This document shows, in pieces, positions 6,388 through 13,318 of a stretch of 20,793 bases of DNA. The DNA comes from DATNNN01 sp035601815 (GTDB taxonomy: Bacteria; Pseudomonadota; Alphaproteobacteria; Rhizobiales; Xanthobacteraceae). The translations under genes and the position numbers were made by a program. The stretch is from positions 1 through 20,793 of the forward strand of contig DATNNN010000083.1 of the NCBI GenBank assembly GCA_035601815.1, in the 5' to 3' direction. The notes below the pieces were generated by a model. It saw only the letters and a program-made list of their open reading frames with translations. It had not been told where the DNA came from and made no database searches. How positions within the stretch are numbered: the stretch's first letter is position 1; each line of letters opens with the position of its first letter.

Positions 6388-7953
6388 CTAACGCAGCACC
6401 CAGACTGCGATCAGACCGGCAATTACCCAGAGCGCGAGCGTGGTCCACCGCCACCGCCTGGCTTCGGCGCGTCCGATCGCTTCCACCGTCTGCGGCGACA
6501 GCACGAGGCCGTCGCGGGTTTGCTCGTCGAGACGCTCCATGGTTCCGGCGGCGCGCGTAAGCAAACCCGGTGCGCTGCCGAGCAGGCGGCCGAGCCCGCC
6601 GATCTCGCTCGCCGCTTCCTCCATGCGTCCGACTGGGCCGAGGTGACGTTCGATCCACTCGCGCACCACCGGCTCCGCCGTCGTCCACATGTCGAGCTGC
6701 GGGTCCAGCGCGCGTCCGACGCCCTCTACCACCACCATGGTCTTTTGCAGGAGAAGAAGCTCGGGGCGGGTCTGCATGTCGAACAGCGACGTCACCTCGA
6801 ACAAGAGCGTGAGCAGCTTCGCCATGGAGATTTCATCGGCGCGCCGGTCGTGAATCGGCTCGCCGATGGCGCGGATAGCCTGGGCGAAGTCCTCGATCGA
6901 ATGGTGGGCGGGCACGTAGCCGGCCTCGAAATGGATCTCCGCGGTGCGCCGCCAGTCGCGGGTGATAAAGCCGTAGAGGATCTCGGCGAGGAAGCGCTGC
7001 TCCTTCGGTCCGAGCCGGCCCATGATGCCGCAGTCGACGGCGACGAGCCGGCCCTCGGGGTCGACGAACAGATTCCCCGGATGCAGGTCGGCATGGAAGA
7101 AACCATCGCCGATCGCCTGACGCAAGAACGACTGGATCAGCACGCGGCCGAGACGTTTGAAGTCATGGCCGGCGGCGGCCAGCGCTGCCCGGTCGTGCAG
7201 CGCAATGCCGTCGATCCATTCGAGGGTGAGCACGCGCCGGGCGGTGCGCTCCCAGTCGATTGTCGGCACCCGGAAATCGGGATTGTCCTTGGTGTTTTCC
7301 GCGAGCTCAGAGAGCGCCGCGGCCTCGAGCCGCAAGTCCATTTCCATGGTGACCGAGCGCGCGAGCGTGTCGATCACGGCGATGAGGCGCAGCCGCCGGG
7401 CCTCCGCGGAATGGCGCTCGGCGAGACGGGCGATGAAGAAGAAGGCGTCGAGGTCGCGGCGGAACCGGAGCTCGATGGCCGGCCGCAGCACCTTGACCGC
7501 CACCGCGCGCGGGCCGTCTTCGTCGTTGACCTCGGCACGGTGGACTTGCGCGATCGAGGCCGCCGCGACCGCCGGACCGAAGTGGGTGAAAGCATCGGCG
7601 ATGGGCCGCATCAGGGCTTCCGCGACGGCCGCTTCCGCCTGGGCTTGCGCAAAGGACGGCATCTTGTCCTGCAGCGATTCAAGGTCACGGGCGATGGCCG
7701 GGCCCACCACGTCGGGCCGCGTGGCGAGGAACTGGCCGAGCTTCACATAGGGCGGTCCGAGCCGGGTCAGCGCCGTCGCCAAGCGGACCGCGCTCGAGCC
7801 GGCGCCGCGGCGCTCCAACAGGCGGCCGATGCGCACCGCGAGCCGCGCACCGGGCGCAAGCGCCTCGGCGTCGACCAGCGAGAGCACACCTTCGCGCGCC
7901 AGCACAAACCCGGCGCGCGCCAGGCGCAAGAGATGGGCTGCGGCCGAAATCAC
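6388..7953 (-). CDS. ubiB: UbiB, atypical kinase/ATPase for ubiquinone biosynthesis
   Basis: This ADCK/UbiB-family ATPase is required for ubiquinone synthesis at the membrane. It was once annotated as 2-polyprenylphenol 6-hydroxylase, but it has a protein-kinase-like fold. The protein has 521 residues. The family-specific KxGQ motif is K71-LGQ-74. The alanine-rich nucleotide loop AAASIAQ (130-136) replaces the kinase glycine loop. The ATP-binding lysine is K154 in AVKVLRP, the catalytic-loop motif HADLHPGN spans 287-294, and the metal-binding Asp307 is in VDCGIMGR. One transmembrane helix lies at the C-terminus (about 502-520), as expected. The start is a GTG at 7953; a GAGGA Shine-Dalgarno lies 5 nt upstream and overlaps the ubiE stop, 7 nt away, so the two genes are clearly cotranscribed. 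Confidence 0.95.
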   Translation of the reverse strand: MISAAAHLLRLARAGFVLAREGVLSLVDAEALAPGARLAVRIGRLLERRGAGSSAVRLATALTRLGPPYVKLGQFLATRPDVVGPAIARDLESLQDKMPSFAQAQAEAAVAEALMRPIADAFTHFGPAVAAASIAQVHRAEVNDEDGPRAVAVKVLRPAIELRFRRDLDAFFFIARLAERHSAEARRLRLIAVIDTLARSVTMEMDLRLEAAALSELAENTKDNPDFRVPTIDWERTARRVLTLEWIDGIALHDRAALAAAGHDFKRLGRVLIQSFLRQAIGDGFFHADLHPGNLFVDPEGRLVAVDCGIMGRLGPKEQRFLAEILYGFITRDWRRTAEIHFEAGYVPAHHSIEDFAQAIRAIGEPIHDRRADEISMAKLLTLLFEVTSLFDMQTRPELLLLQKTMVVVEGVGRALDPQLDMWTTAEPVVREWIERHLGPVGRMEEAASEIGGLGRLLGSAPGLLTRAAGTMERLDEQTRDGLVLSPQTVEAIGRAEARRWRWTTLALWVIAGLIAVWVLR

Positions 7954-7960
7954 GGAATCC

Positions 7961-8716
7961 TCAAAGCCGCCAGCCGGAATGGATGGCGACGATGCCGCCG
8001 GTGAGCGGGTTCCACGCGACGCGGCCGAAGCCGGCGGTGCGCATCAGTTGGGCGAAGGCGTCCGGTCGCGGAAAGCGGCGGATCGATTCCGCGAGATATT
8101 GGTATGCGGCGGCGTCACCGGCGACGAGTCTCCCGATCTCGGGAATGACCTTGAACGAGTAGAGCTCGTAGAGCGCGTCGAGACCCGGCACGTCGACCGA
8201 AGAAAATTCTAGGCAGAGGAAACGCCCGCCGGGCTTGAGCACCCGCTGCATCTCGGCAAGCGCCGTTTCGATGCGCGGCACGTTGCGGATGCCGAAGGCG
8301 ATGGTCACCGCGTCGAAACGGCCCGCCGCAAAGGGCAGGGCCTCGGCGTTGGCCTGGATGAACTCGATGCGCTCGCCGAGCCGGGCGGATCGCGCGCGCT
8401 CGCGCCCGACCGCCAGCATATCGGCATTGAAGTCGACGACCGAGGCATGCACGCCGGCGCCGCCCGCGGCGATGGTGCGCATGGCGATGTCGCCGGTGCC
8501 GCCTGCCACGTCGAGCAGCCGGAACGGGCGGTTGCTCCGGGGCGGGCGCAGCTTGGAGATGAGCGCGTCTTTCCAGGCGCGGTGCAGGCCGGCCGACATC
8601 AGGTCGTTCATCAGGTCGTAGCGCCGCGCCACTTTGTGAAAGACGTCGTCGACCAGCCGCTGCTTGTGTTCGAGCGGCACAGCGCGGAAGCCGAAATGGG
8701 TCGAGCGGTCGGGCAT
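7961..8716 (-). CDS. ubiE: Ubiquinone/menaquinone biosynthesis C-methyltransferase UbiE
   Basis: This SAM-dependent enzyme methylates carbon of 2-polyprenyl-6-methoxy-1,4-benzoquinol during ubiquinone synthesis. The protein has 251 residues, the usual size. The UbiE signature YDLMNDLMSAGLHRAWKD is at 33-50. The SAM-binding motif LDVAGGTGDIA is at 68-78, followed by an acidic end to the next strand (VVDFN, 93-97). RVLKPGG (158-164), SIRRFP (211-216) and the terminal IHSGW complete the family pattern. Without menaquinone genes in view, I infer the ubiquinone branch, consistent with ubiB next to it. The ATG at 8716 has only a weak ribosome site. It is the first gene of the minus-strand run, divergent from mutM with an 83-bp gap. 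Confidence 0.96.
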   Translation of the reverse strand: MPDRSTHFGFRAVPLEHKQRLVDDVFHKVARRYDLMNDLMSAGLHRAWKDALISKLRPPRSNRPFRLLDVAGGTGDIAMRTIAAGGAGVHASVVDFNADMLAVGRERARSARLGERIEFIQANAEALPFAAGRFDAVTIAFGIRNVPRIETALAEMQRVLKPGGRFLCLEFSSVDVPGLDALYELYSFKVIPEIGRLVAGDAAAYQYLAESIRRFPRPDAFAQLMRTAGFGRVAWNPLTGGIVAIHSGWRL

Positions 8717-8738
8717 GAATGGGTCCAGCGGGCGCGAC

Positions 8739-8767
8739 CATAGCGCGACGGCGGCGAGGGCGCTATG
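8739..8767. repeat. 8-bp inverted repeat in the ubiE/mutM divergent promoter region
   Basis: CATAGCGC (8739-8746) and GCGCTATG (8760-8767) are exact reverse complements separated by 13 bp. The element sits almost centrally in the 83-bp gap between the divergent ubiE and mutM genes. It could be an operator shared by both directions. The two arms also supply TATGGT-like and TATGAC-like -10 hexamers facing outward, although no matching -35 boxes are obvious. Confidence 0.4.
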
Positions 8768-8799
8768 ACCGACGCCGTGCCGATAGCAAAAGCGTAAAC

Positions 8800-9678
8800 A
8801 TGCCCGAGCTTCCCGAAGTCGAAACCGTGCGTCGCGGCCTCGCCCCGGTGATGGAAGGCGCCACCATCCGCACGCTGGAGGTCCGCCGCGGCGACCTGCG
8901 CCTGCCGTTCCCGCCGCGCTTCGCCGCGCGGCTGCGCGGCCGGCGCGTCGACAGCCTCGAGCGGCGGGCGAAATATCTGCTCGCCTTTCTGGATGAAGGC
9001 GAGGTGCTGCTCATACACCTTGGGATGTCCGGCTCCTTCCGCGTGAAGCAAGGCAAGGAGAGGAAGCCCGGCCGTTTCCATCATCCGCGCTCGACGGCCG
9101 GTGCTCATGATCACGTGATCTTCCATCTCTCTTCGGGCGCTACCGTCACCTTCAACGATCCCCGCCGCTTCGGGATCATGCTGCTTGCCCGCGCCGACGA
9201 GCTTCCGCATCACAGGCTCCTGAGCAATCTTGGGCCCGAGCCGCTTGATCGTGCCTTCGATGCCGCCAATCTCGCCCGCGCCTGCCGCAGCAAGAAAACG
9301 AGCCTCAAGGCGGCGTTGGCCGATCAGCGGGTGGTGGCCGGGCTTGGCAATATCTATGTCTGCGAGGCGCTGCATCGCGCCCATCTTTCGCCCAAACGCC
9401 CGGCCTCGACGATTGCCGATCGGGCCGGCCAGCCGAACGAGCGCGCCAAGCTGCTGGTGCGCGCAATTAAGGCCGTATTGCGCGACGCGATCAGGGCGGG
9501 CGGCTCGAGCCTGCGCGACCACCGCCGTACCGACGGCGAGCTCGGCGACTTCCAGCACAATTTCCGGGTGTACGACCGCGAGGAAGCGCCCTGTACTACT
9601 CCCGGCTGCCCGGGCACGATCCGCCGGATCGTGCAGGCCGGCCGCTCCACCTTCTTCTGCCCGGTTTGCCAGCGCTGA
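8800..9678 (+). CDS. mutM: Formamidopyrimidine-DNA glycosylase (Fpg/MutM)
   Basis: This base-excision repair enzyme removes 8-oxoguanine and formamidopyrimidines and nicks the abasic site. The protein has 292 residues. The N-terminus MPELPEVET supplies the catalytic Pro2 and Glu3 (Pro1 and Glu2 of the mature protein). The conserved lysine is K58 in ERRAKYL. The helix-two-turn-helix region contains VVAGLGNIYVCEAL (178-191). The C-terminal zinc finger is complete: C265-x4-C270-x16-C287-x2-C290. The frame is open 27 codons further upstream, but cleavage chemistry requires Pro directly after the start Met, which fixes the ATG at 8800. The gene is followed after 17 nt by the enoyl-CoA hydratase gene. 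Confidence 0.97.
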   Translation: MPELPEVETVRRGLAPVMEGATIRTLEVRRGDLRLPFPPRFAARLRGRRVDSLERRAKYLLAFLDEGEVLLIHLGMSGSFRVKQGKERKPGRFHHPRSTAGAHDHVIFHLSSGATVTFNDPRRFGIMLLARADELPHHRLLSNLGPEPLDRAFDAANLARACRSKKTSLKAALADQRVVAGLGNIYVCEALHRAHLSPKRPASTIADRAGQPNERAKLLVRAIKAVLRDAIRAGGSSLRDHRRTDGELGDFQHNFRVYDREEAPCTTPGCPGTIRRIVQAGRSTFFCPVCQR

Positions 9679-9695
9679 TCGCGAGGAGGAATTCC

Positions 9696-10469
9696 ATGGC
9701 TTACGAGACGATCCTGGTCGAGACCCGCGGCCGCGTCGGTATCGTGACGCTGAACCGGCCGCAGGCGCTGAACGCGCTCAACAAGCAGATCATCGCCGAA
9801 CTCGGTCAGGCGCTCGCCGCCTTCGAGGCGGACGCGAACATCGGTTGCGTGGTGCTCACCGGGTCCGACAAGGCGTTCGCCGCCGGCGCCGATATCAAGG
9901 AGATGGAGGCATTCACCTACCCGCAAAGCTACTTGCAGGACTTCATCGCGGAATGGGAGGTGATCGCCCGCTTTCGCAAGCCGGTCGTCGCCGCGGTAGC
10001 CGGCTACGCGCTCGGCGGTGGTTGCGAGATCGCCATGATGTGCGACCTCATCATTGCCGCGGATACCGCCCAGTTTGGTCAGCCGGAAATCAAGCTCGGG
10101 GTGATCCCGGGCTCCGGCGGAACGCAGCGCCTTCCGCGAGCCGTCGGCAAGGGCAAGGCCATGGACCTGATCCTAACCGGCCGCATGATGGGCGCCGAGG
10201 AGGCGGAGCGCGCCGGCCTTGTCGCGCGCATTGTGCCGTTGGCGAAGCTGCGCGAGGAAGCGATCAAGGTCGCGCAGACCATCGCCGGCATGTCGCTGCC
10301 GGCTCTGATGTTGGCCAAGGAGAGCATCAATCGCGCCTATGAGACGCCGCTCGCCGAGGGGGTGCGCTTCGAGCGGCGGGTGTTCCAGGCGATGTTCGGG
10401 ACCGGCGACCAGCAGGAGGGGATGGCCGCCTTCGTGGCCAAGCGCCGGCCCGATTTCCAGCACGGTTGA
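9696..10469 (+). CDS. Enoyl-CoA hydratase (crotonase family)
   Basis: Crotonases of this type hydrate trans-2-enoyl-CoA to 3-hydroxyacyl-CoA in fatty-acid beta-oxidation. The protein has 257 residues. The first oxyanion-hole strand is FAAGADIKEM (61-70). ALGGGCEIAMMCDLI (105-119) contains the catalytic Glu111, and PEIKLGVIPGSGGTQRL (130-146) contains the second catalytic Glu131. Both glutamates of true hydratases are therefore present, which argues against a mere isomerase. Substrate chain length cannot be read from the sequence. The ATG at 9696 is fixed by a strong purine-rich ribosome site, GAGGAGGA (9683-9690). The gene probably shares the mutM transcript. Confidence 0.93.
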   Translation: MAYETILVETRGRVGIVTLNRPQALNALNKQIIAELGQALAAFEADANIGCVVLTGSDKAFAAGADIKEMEAFTYPQSYLQDFIAEWEVIARFRKPVVAAVAGYALGGGCEIAMMCDLIIAADTAQFGQPEIKLGVIPGSGGTQRLPRAVGKGKAMDLILTGRMMGAEEAERAGLVARIVPLAKLREEAIKVAQTIAGMSLPALMLAKESINRAYETPLAEGVRFERRVFQAMFGTGDQQEGMAAFVAKRRPDFQHG

Positions 10470-10483
10470 GGCGTTCGCTGCCG

Positions 10484-10512
10484 TTGACGCAAGCCGGGGT
10501 CGCCACTATGGT
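10484..10512 (+). promoter_or_regulatory. Promoter of rpsT
   Basis: TTGACG (10484-10489) and TATGGT (10507-10512) are separated by exactly 17 bp, a clear match to a housekeeping sigma promoter. The predicted transcript would start near 10519, giving a leader of about 60 nt before the rpsT ATG. The promoter begins 14 bp after the enoyl-CoA hydratase stop, so rpsT can be expressed independently of mutM. Confidence 0.75.
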
Positions 10513-10526
10513 CCGCGCCCGTCGCC

Positions 10527-10543
10527 GGTCTCCCCGAGAGACC
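10527..10543 (+). promoter_or_regulatory. Hairpin in the rpsT mRNA leader
   Basis: GGTCTC (10527-10532) and GAGACC (10538-10543) form a perfect 6-bp stem around a 5-nt loop, CCCGA. The hairpin lies 8-15 nt after the predicted transcript start. S20 synthesis is autoregulated post-transcriptionally in E. coli, so this could be a control element here, but that is inference. No T-run follows, so it is not a terminator of the upstream operon. Confidence 0.4.
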
Positions 10544-10578
10544 CTGCGGACTTTCGCCTAGCTGGAACCTGCCTGTCG

Positions 10579-10845
10579 ATGGCCAACACCTCTTCTGCCC
10601 GCAAGGCCGTGCGCCAAATCGCTCGTCGCGCCGGTGTCAACCAGGTGCGGCGTTCGCGCATGCGAAGCTGCGTGCGAGACGTGGAGGAGGCGATTGTCGC
10701 CGGCGATGCGAAGAAGGCGCAAGCGGCGCTTGCCGTCGCCGAGCCGGAGATCATGCACGCCGCTCAGAATGGCGTCCTGCATAAGCGCGCCGCCTCGCGT
10801 AAGGTCTCCCGCCTGGTCGCACGCGTGCGCAAGCTCGGTAGCTGA
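10579..10845 (+). CDS. rpsT: 30S ribosomal protein S20 (bS20)
   Basis: bS20 is a primary 16S rRNA-binding protein of the small subunit. The protein has 88 residues, typical in size, and is rich in Arg, Lys and Ala. It starts with the family's MANTSSARKAVRQIARR and ends HKRAASRKVSRLVARVRKL. The frame is open upstream to 10339, but the conserved N-terminus fixes the ATG at 10579. The ribosome site is weak, as often seen for rpsT. It has its own promoter and precedes the long gap before dnaA, an arrangement conserved in alphaproteobacteria. Confidence 0.97.
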   Translation: MANTSSARKAVRQIARRAGVNQVRRSRMRSCVRDVEEAIVAGDAKKAQAALAVAEPEIMHAAQNGVLHKRAASRKVSRLVARVRKLGS

Positions 10846-10923
10846 CGTCTCTCATCACGACCCCACTCCGCTGTCGGTGCGACCAACGTCGAGTGTGCGT
10901 TCGTGCGGGCGTTCGGGTGATCG

Positions 10924-10962
10924 ACGCGGGGGCTACCCGCGTTCCTCTCTCAAAATTTTTTT
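10924..10962 (+). terminator. Probable terminator of rpsT
   Basis: ACGCGGG (10924-10930) and CCCGCGT (10936-10942) form a 7-bp GC-rich stem with a 5-nt loop, 79 nt after the rpsT stop. A run of seven T (10956-10962) follows, but only after a 13-nt spacer, so the element is not a textbook intrinsic terminator. Confidence 0.45.
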
Positions 10963-11094
10963 CGATCGAACATAAACTTGCGCGGCAAGCGAACGGACGG
11001 GTTTGAATTTCGTATCACGACCGGCGTGCGCGGAAAGAAACAAAAATACTGATGCTGGTTTGCAACGGTTGTGCCGCCGAAGTTCGGCGCGACA

Positions 11095-11195
11095 GATTCT
11101 CTGAACTGACTCAAGAATTTGCCTACCGAGAGCGGAATCGCTCTAGTCTGCGATCGCGCCAAATCAAGATGGCGCAACGGTTCGTGACTTGATTC
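11095..11195. promoter_or_regulatory. Cluster of four GANTC methylation sites upstream of dnaA
   Basis: GATTC (11095-11099), GACTC (11108-11112), GAATC (11135-11139) and GATTC (11191-11195) fall within 101 bp. GANTC is the target of the cell-cycle methyltransferase CcrM in alphaproteobacteria, and methylation state influences dnaA transcription in Caulobacter. From base composition I would expect roughly one site per 300 bp. Two inverted repeats overlap the sites: AGAGCG/CGCTCT (11129-11144) has GAAT as its loop, and AATCAAG/CTTGATT (11162-11168 and 11188-11194) overlaps the last site. Confidence 0.55.
11119..11147 (+). promoter_or_regulatory. dnaA: Candidate dnaA promoter with a GANTC site in the spacer
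   Basis: TTGCCT (11119-11124) and TCTAGT (11142-11147) each match 4 of 6 consensus positions and are exactly 17 bp apart. A GAATC site (11135-11139) lies within the spacer. If used, the dnaA mRNA would have a leader of about 560 nt, which is long. A nearer promoter cannot be excluded. Confidence 0.3.
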
Positions 11196-11235
11196 GTGTT
11201 GCGGGGCCTTGGGGTGCTGTGTATCGTCGAAGTGC

Positions 11236-11255
11236 GTTCCGGCCTTCGCTGGGAC
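11236..11255. repeat. Single REP-like palindrome
   Basis: GTTCCGG (11236-11242) and CTGGGAC (11249-11255) pair with two G-U wobbles around the loop CCTTCG. The reverse strand translates through it as VPAKAGTH. This phrase is typical of spurious frames over the small dispersed palindromes common in proteobacterial intergenic DNA. Only one copy is seen in this window. Confidence 0.45.
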
Positions 11256-11430
11256 GCGAATAAGCAAGCGAGGTCTGCATCTCAAGGTAGTTGCGGTAGT
11301 TTGTTCCGGTTTAGCGAGTAGGCGTCTCTGGACCGGAGCACTTGCGTTGGCCGCGAACTTTCGGGTCCCAGTATTGCTTTCCGAGGCTCGCGGCGCGTCT
11401 TGCTGAACAAGAATAAAGAGGCATCAAACA

Positions 11431-11455
11431 CGCCGCTGGCGTTCGACCAGCGGTG
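11431..11455 (+). repeat. Hairpin in the dnaA leader region
   Basis: CCGCTGG (11433-11439) and CCAGCGG (11447-11453) are exact reverse complements around a 7-nt loop. The stem extends to 9 bp if one G-U pair is allowed. No T-run follows on the plus strand. It lies 260 bp before the dnaA start and would be transcribed if the promoter is upstream. Confidence 0.45.
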
Positions 11456-11714
11456 CGGGGGTAGTCATGATGTTAAAGCGGCGCGCGACCGGTCCATACA
11501 CTTCTTCTCCTTTTTCCGTACGGCTGCGCCGCCGGATTTCACCATGTACCTTTGCGCCGTCCGGCCGCGGGGTGGCTAAGGCCCACGCCGGGGCCCCGCC
11601 GCCGCTCTTATTCACTCGTTGAGTTCACATTACGAATTCCCCGTTTCCCGGTTCCTCAGTTAGTTCGTGTCGTCGGCGGCTCTGCCGTAGCAGACTCGCA
11701 TCGGAGCGCTCCCA

Positions 11715-13193
11715 ATGGCCCTGTCTAAGCAGGAGACACCGGACCTCACGTCTCGTCTGCGGGCACACGATTCCGATCAGGGCGCGCTGCGATGGGATCG
11801 CGTGCGCCGTCGCCTGCGGACCGAAATCGGCGAAGATATCTACACCAGTTGGTTCACGCGCGTTGAGCTCGAGGAGTGCGGGCCCGAGGACGTGCGCCTG
11901 TCGGTGCCGACCCGTTTTCTGCGCAACTGGATTCAGTCGCATTACGTCGAGCGCCTGCTCGCGCTGTGGCGGAGCGAAGCGCCGCAGCTCCGCAAGATCG
12001 ATCTCGTGGTGCGTTCGGCGGTGACGCGGCCGGCCAATGGCGCGCGCAGCCCCGAGCCGAGTGCCGCCGCCGTCGCTAGTGTCCGCCCCCCGGCCGGCGG
12101 CCGCCCAATAGCGGCTGCGACTCACGCCGGCGCGCCGCGCAGCGACGGATCTCCGGGCTCGCCCCTCGATCCGCGACTCACCTTCGCCACCTTCCTCGTC
12201 GGCAATTCGAACCGCTTAGCCCACGCCGCCGCCCGCCAGGTATCCGAGGCCGGGAGCAGGGCACAGCCCCGCTTCAATCCGCTGTACGTCCATGCCGCGG
12301 TGGGACTGGGTAAGACCCATCTTCTCCAGGCCATCTGCTGGGCGGGCGAAAACAGTGGGCGCCGCGTCCACTACCTCACCGCCGAGAGGTTCATGTACGG
12401 CTTCGTTGCCGCCCTGAAAAATCAGTCGGCGATCGCCTTCAAGGAGGCGCTTCGCGGCATCGACGCCTTGGTGATTGACGACCTACAGTTCCTCCAGGGC
12501 CGCACGGTGCAGCAGGAGTTCTGCCACACGCTCAATGCCCTGATGGACGCCGGCCGCCAGGTAGTGGTGGCCGCCGACCGGGCGCCGGCCGAGCTCGAAA
12601 GCCTTGAGGAACGGGTGCGCTCGCGGCTCGCCGGCGGTCTCGTGATCGAGATCGGCTCGCTCGAGGAGGAACTGCGGCTGCGCATCCTTGAGATGCGCAT
12701 CGCGGCGCTCAAATCCGAGCATCCCGGCTTCGACGTGCCGGCGTCCGTGGTCTCCCACGTGGCCCGCCAGGTGACCCAGAATGGCCGCGATCTCGACGGC
12801 GCGGTGAACCGGCTGATGGCCCACAACCAGTTGAGCGGCCGGCCGATTACCATCGACATGGCTGATGACGTGATCCGCGACCTGGTGCGGCCGGCCGACC
12901 CCCGCCGCATCCGGGTCGAGGACATACTGCGCATCGTCGCCAAGCATTATGGGGTGTCGCGGGCCGACCTTTTGTCCTCACGGCGGACGGCCAACGTGGT
13001 GCGACCGCGTCAAATCGCCATGTATCTGGCCAAAACCTTGACGCTGCGCTCGCTTCCCGAGATTGGCCGGCGTTTCGGCGGCCGCGACCACACGACCGTC
13101 CTGCATGCGGTGCGCAAGATCGAGGGCCTCGTTCAGGGCGATCAGGCGCTCGCCGAGGAGATCGAGATTCTGAAGCGGCTGCTGCAGGAGTAG
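11715..13193 (+). CDS. dnaA: Chromosomal replication initiator protein DnaA
   Basis: DnaA is the AAA+ ATPase that binds DnaA boxes, melts the origin and loads the helicase. The protein has 492 residues in four regions: domain I (about 25-100), a variable Pro/Ala/Gly/Ser-rich linker (about 101-150), the AAA+ domain (about 151-395) and the DNA-binding domain IV (about 400-492). Walker A is HAAVGLGKT (193-201), with Ala where many homologues have Gly. Walker B is ALVIDD (251-256). The arginine-finger region is ERVRSRLAGGL (299-309) and sensor 2 is RDLDGAVNRL (358-367). The DnaA signature GGRDHTTVLHA is at 455-465. The ATG at 11715 has a GGAG ribosome site 8 nt upstream. The flanks rpsT and dnaN are the expected neighbours. 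Confidence 0.97.
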   Translation: MALSKQETPDLTSRLRAHDSDQGALRWDRVRRRLRTEIGEDIYTSWFTRVELEECGPEDVRLSVPTRFLRNWIQSHYVERLLALWRSEAPQLRKIDLVVRSAVTRPANGARSPEPSAAAVASVRPPAGGRPIAAATHAGAPRSDGSPGSPLDPRLTFATFLVGNSNRLAHAAARQVSEAGSRAQPRFNPLYVHAAVGLGKTHLLQAICWAGENSGRRVHYLTAERFMYGFVAALKNQSAIAFKEALRGIDALVIDDLQFLQGRTVQQEFCHTLNALMDAGRQVVVAADRAPAELESLEERVRSRLAGGLVIEIGSLEEELRLRILEMRIAALKSEHPGFDVPASVVSHVARQVTQNGRDLDGAVNRLMAHNQLSGRPITIDMADDVIRDLVRPADPRRIRVEDILRIVAKHYGVSRADLLSSRRTANVVRPRQIAMYLAKTLTLRSLPEIGRRFGGRDHTTVLHAVRKIEGLVQGDQALAEEIEILKRLLQE

Positions 13194-13318
13194 GCGAGAC
13201 CAGACTTCGCACGTTGCTCTTGCGGAAATCAGCGCGAAACGCCAAAGTTTTCGGTCCCGGTCGGATTCTCTACAGACGCCGGGTGCGGGTAATCGAGGAT
13301 CAGCCGGATTTGCAGCCC

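Larger units (their letters stand above)
10846..11714. other. Non-coding region between rpsT and dnaA
   Basis: This 869-bp gap has no credible gene. Short open frames exist (for example 11209-11406 plus and 11424-11615 minus), but they lack family resemblance. The first of these and the minus frame 10950-11285 read through a REP-like palindrome. Visible elements are a hairpin with a downstream T-run (10924-10962), a 10-bp palindrome TTCGATCGAA (10961-10970), four GANTC sites (11095-11195) plus a fifth at 11693-11697, a REP-like hairpin, a second hairpin (11431-11455) and a 10-bp palindrome CGGGGCCCCG (11589-11598). The closest DnaA-box match is a single TTATTCACT at 11608-11616, so no replication origin is claimed. 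Confidence 0.8.

Noticed and set aside
10950..11285. 111-codon minus-strand open frame upstream of dnaA
   Set aside because: It reads through a REP-like palindrome (VPAKAGTH) and lacks any family resemblance.
11209..11406. 65-codon plus-strand open frame in the dnaA leader
   Set aside because: It also reads through the REP-like palindrome (VPAFAGTR), and its composition looks non-coding.
10846..11714. oriC between rpsT and dnaA
   Set aside because: Only one near-match to a DnaA box was found, and there is no box cluster beside an A+T-rich unwinding stretch.
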